Assembly (NCBI GenBank): GCA_947502885.1
Contig: CANNBP010000001.1
Coordinates: 904,310-968,309, forward strand
Origin: an uncultured Aquimarina sp.
Lineage (GTDB): Bacteria > Bacteroidota > Bacteroidia > Flavobacteriales > Flavobacteriaceae
Reading direction: 5' to 3'
DNA: 64,000 nucleotides
A program made the translations under genes and the position numbers. The stretch's first letter is position 1. Each line of letters opens with the position of its first letter. Below, piece after piece: positions 61,528 to 64,000 of this stretch. A model generated the notes under the pieces. That model was not told the DNA's origin, did not search any database, and saw only the letters and a program-made list of their open reading frames with translations.

Positions 61528-62640
61528 TTGGAAACTATAAATTATAACTTTTTTCAACTCCTCATTTTATTTGGTTCAATCCAAGGTATTATTTTTTGTT
61601 ATATTGTTTTTTTTGTAAACAAATACCAATCAACAAGTTCTACTTTTCTTGGACTTACCATACTTTTTTTATCAATTAGTAATATTCAACATATACTCAT
61701 CGATGTAAACTATTTTACTGCAACATCTTTTATCAAAAGAGCATACATTCCATGGCAATGGCTTGTAGCACCAATGTTTTATCTTTTTGCTCATAGTTTT
61801 TTACAAATAAAAGAATTGTCAACAAAAATGCTATATTTTCTCATTGCTCCGTTTATCATTATAACCGTTATACATACTCTTCAATTAATCTATCAAATTT
61901 ATTTTAATCCAAACCATATAATAACTGAGTATTATCAACGTGGATTATTTTTGTATACTAACTTACTCTCATTTCTTTATGTTCCTTTTGTAGTTTATAA
62001 AATGTATCAAATGGTTATCAACTATGAGAACAATCGTTTAAGTACTACCGGTAAAACAATCAAAGAAATGGATTGGTTAAAAAGCTTGATTCATATTGGT
62101 ATTGGCATTATCTCACTAGGTGTGTTATCTATAATTATTGTAATCATTTTAAATCCAAAAGAGTACTTTTACGCATATCCTTTTTTCATATCGTTATCAC
62201 TCTGGATCTATTGGGTAGGCTATATAGGAATAAACAAGGCTACCAAATCAAAAGTAACAGAGAAACCCAATACTATACCTATAGAGTCGTCAAAAAAAAG
62301 AGGTCAAGACACTTTCAATAAAATTAATGAATACATTATTAAAGAAAAAAAGTATTCGTTTACTGATGTAAATCTTAATTCTATTGCAGAGCACTTTGAA
62401 ATTAGCCCAGGATACTTATCAAAACTCATTAACCAACATGTTCAAAAGCGCTTTAACGATTATATTAATGAATTAAGAATAAACGATGCAAAAAAAATGC
62501 TAACCCATAGTGATTATAAAAATTACACGATCGAATCTATTGGAATAGAGTGTGGTTTTAGATCAAAATCAAACTTTTATTCAACTTTCAAAAAAATTAC
62601 AGGGTACACCCCTAATCAGTACAAAAAATTAAAAGAATAA
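61528..62640 (+). CDS. AraC-family regulator with N-terminal membrane sensor
   Basis: A 370-residue protein. The first about 235 residues contain seven or so membrane helices (FFQLLILFGSIQGIIFCYIV onward). The cytoplasmic C-terminus is an AraC HTH_18 domain (265-370: LNSIAEHFEISPGYLSKLIN and IESIGIECGFRSKSNFYSTF). Such membrane-AraC fusions are common in Bacteroidota. Only TTG at 61528 can start the frame before the first helix; a TAA lies three codons upstream. Target genes are unknown. Confidence 0.83.
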   Translation: METINYNFFQLLILFGSIQGIIFCYIVFFVNKYQSTSSTFLGLTILFLSISNIQHILIDVNYFTATSFIKRAYIPWQWLVAPMFYLFAHSFLQIKELSTKMLYFLIAPFIIITVIHTLQLIYQIYFNPNHIITEYYQRGLFLYTNLLSFLYVPFVVYKMYQMVINYENNRLSTTGKTIKEMDWLKSLIHIGIGIISLGVLSIIIVIILNPKEYFYAYPFFISLSLWIYWVGYIGINKATKSKVTEKPNTIPIESSKKRGQDTFNKINEYIIKEKKYSFTDVNLNSIAEHFEISPGYLSKLINQHVQKRFNDYINELRINDAKKMLTHSDYKNYTIESIGIECGFRSKSNFYSTFKKITGYTPNQYKKLKE

Positions 62641-62744
62641 GCTTACTGTTAACTCACAATATCCAGCTCTCCGAAGAGTGATTAAATAAAAATGCGTCAT
62701 AGCTTTTGATACATTTTAAACTTCATAGCGCGTATAAAAAATGT

Positions 62745-62990
62745 CTCCAGCACACCATAAATACACTCCCTTACACTAATTTTATCGATCAGCAGTGCTA
62801 AAAACACCTCCAGCGCACCATAAATACACTCCCTCACACTTGTTTTATCGATCAGCGGTACTAAAAATACTTCCAGCGCGCCATAAAAACACTACATCAC
62901 AAAGGTTTTATTGATCAGCGGTACTAAAAATTACCTCCAGCACTCAATAAATACACTCCTCCACACTAGTTTTATCGATTAGCGGTGCGC
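62745..62990. repeat. four tandem copies of a 63-bp non-coding repeat
   Basis: The core CTCCAGCACACCATAAATAC begins at 62745 and recurs with changes at 62808, 62871 and 62935, a period of 63-64 bp. Each unit contains CACTC-rich sequence and TTTTATCGATCAGCGGT. Copies are imperfect (for example CGCG for CACA, TTGATC for TCGATC). There are stop codons in all frames, so it is not coding. It lies between the AraC gene and an insertion sequence. Confidence 0.8.
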
Positions 62991-63007
62991 TGAACATATT
63001 ATTACTT

Positions 63008-64000
63008 GAGACTGTTCAATAAAGTGTGTCATAAGGATTAACTATATAACTTTGTGACATTATGAAAAAAGACAGAGATTTTAATTATGATAATTTTAAA
63101 AAAGAGGCTTTATAAGGATTAAAGTCAGGAAGAGATTTAAGTGGTAAAGATGGTGTTTTGCAGCCTTTATTGAAAGATTTTTTAGAAGCTGCTTTAGAAG
63201 GTGAGATGGATTCATATTTATCGTCAAAGGAAGCTGATAATCGTCGTAACGGAAAAGGGAAAAAGACTGTTAATACCTCTTATGGTTCTGTAAATATTTC
63301 TACTCCTAGGGATCGTAAGAGTGGTTTTGATCCAGAGTTAGTTCCCAAAAGACAGACAGTAATTGGAGAAGCTTTTGAAAATCGGATACTATCTCTCTAC
63401 GCTAAAGGTTTTAGTTATCTCCAGATACAAGAACATCTTTTAGACCTTTATGGAGTTGATATTTCTGTAGGTAAATTAAGCGCTATTACCGATAAAGTAA
63501 TTCCTTTATTGAAAAGCTGGCAATCAAGAAGACTTGATGTTTTCTATCCGATAGTATGCTAGATGCGATGCATTTTAAAGTAAGAGAAAATAACCAAGTA
63601 GTTAGTAAAGCAGTTTACATTGTTATAGGGCTTAATGCAGAAGGTAAAAAAGAATTATTAGGTATGTATATCTCTCAGAGTGAAGGAGCTCGATTCTGGT
63701 TGAGTATTCTTACTGATATACAAAGTAGAGGGGTAAAAGATTTATTAATTTGTTGTGTTGATAATCTAAAAGGGTTTACAGAGGCTATAGAAGCTATTTA
63801 TCCAAAAGCAGATATCCAAATCTGTATCATTCATCAGATTAGAAATTCCAGAAGGTTTTTAAGCCATAAGGACAGAAGTAGCTTTAATCAAGACCTCAAA
63901 AACATTTATCAGGCAGCAAACCTTTCTGAAGCTGAATTAGCACTTGATACCTTTGAGAAAAAGTGGAATAGAAAATATCCTTTAGCTATTAAATCCTGGA
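63008..64000 (+). mobile_element. left end of an IS256-type insertion sequence, running off the window
   Basis: The element probably starts at GAGACTGTTCAATAAAGTG (63008), which looks like an IS256-family terminal repeat. A -7 element TAACTTTG (63047-63054) precedes the transposase ATG at 63062. The right end is outside the window, so neither the terminal repeats nor the target duplication can be checked here. Confidence 0.7.
63062..64000 (+). pseudogene. IS256-family (mutator-type) transposase, disrupted and truncated by the window end
   Basis: The reading frame from ATG at 63062 shows the family sequence LQPLLKDFLEAALEGEMDSY, YGSVNISTPRDRKSGFDPE and FSYLQIQEHLLDLYGVD. It has two lesions. 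TAA at 63113-63115 interrupts the first 18 codons. At about 63556-63562 the frame must shift by -1 to continue from YPIVC into LDAMHFKVREN, where the first catalytic Asp of the DDE triad lies. The remainder (VYIVIGLNAEGKKELLGMYI, VDNLKGFTEAIEAIYP with the second Asp) stays open to the end. The IS is therefore likely inactive unless the shift is programmed. Confidence 0.75.

Noticed and set aside
62745..62990. Regular repeats considered as a CRISPR array
   Set aside because: The copies are directly contiguous with a 63-bp period and no unique spacers of constant length; the variable parts are mutated versions of the same sequence. No cas gene is near.
63556..63562. Programmed -1 frameshift in the transposase
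   Set aside because: No heptameric slippery sequence of the A-AAA-AAG kind is at the junction, the IS256 family does not use frameshifting, and an upstream in-frame TAA already breaks the gene.
1..64000. tRNA, rRNA or riboswitch genes
   Set aside because: Reading the intergenic regions I found no cloverleaf arms, CCA-ended structures, rRNA-like sequence or recognisable riboswitch cores. A covariance-model search would be needed to be certain.

Overview
The window looks like chromosome of a marine-type flavobacterium (phylum Bacteroidota, probably Flavobacteriaceae). The DNA is A+T-rich. Recognisable promoters carry the Bacteroidota -7 element TAnnTTTG. There are type IX secretion (T9SS) sorting domains, a choice-of-anchor L surface protein, a fused CcoN-CcoO cbb3 oxidase, arrays of two-domain universal stress proteins (USPs), and many short lipoproteins. 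An assignment to genus would be a guess.

Layout. 0-3.5 kb: alcohol dehydrogenase, a decayed haloperoxidase/T9SS pseudogene, and a methyltransferase divergent from a LysR regulator. 3.6-11.4 kb: a stress block with USP-cardiolipin synthase-patatin, Hsp20, an eRF1-like protein and three more USPs. 11.5-23.9 kb: a respiratory block with copper P-type ATPase (CcoI), a PdxH-like flavoprotein, a large uncharacterised protein (599 aa), a protease fragment, the operon ccoS-ccoNO-ccoQ-ccoP-ccoG-ccoH-safE, and DoxX. 24-36 kb: accessory genes, including rhodanese, a SUKH-like protein, a thioredoxin-like protein, AAA ATPase-MarR-SDR, secreted proteins, a beta-lactamase-like lipoprotein and a phosphatidylserine-decarboxylase-like enzyme with a repeat tail. 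36.6-42 kb: small metabolic and regulatory genes, including a VOC gene with an in-frame stop. 42-48.5 kb: sterol-desaturase-like enzyme, hemN, USP, a PAS histidine kinase with a REC-CRP fusion regulator, and two small genes. 48.7-62.6 kb: mostly housekeeping (panB, an RluA-type synthase, leuA, leuB), surface proteins and regulators. 62.7-64 kb: a 63-bp tandem repeat abutting a broken IS256-type transposase that runs off the window.

Main observation. Thirteen copies of a 12-bp palindrome, TGAY-N4-RTCA (the core shared by CRP and FNR boxes), lie upstream of genes. In at least eleven the palindrome is exactly 23 bp from a -7 element. This is the geometry of a class II activator site replacing the -33 box. 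The controlled genes are all five usp genes, hsp20, ccoI, the whole cbb3 operon, the 599-aa gene, doxX, usp-hemN, a secreted protein-desaturase-VOC operon, a VOC gene, two small unknown genes and the region in front of the sensor kinase itself. The likely regulator is the REC-CRP fusion at 45397-46455 with its PAS kinase, which would form a FixL/FixJ-like low-oxygen or redox switch driving a CRP-type regulon. The sites are directly visible. The regulator assignment and the signal are inference.

No tRNA, rRNA or CRISPR array was recognised.
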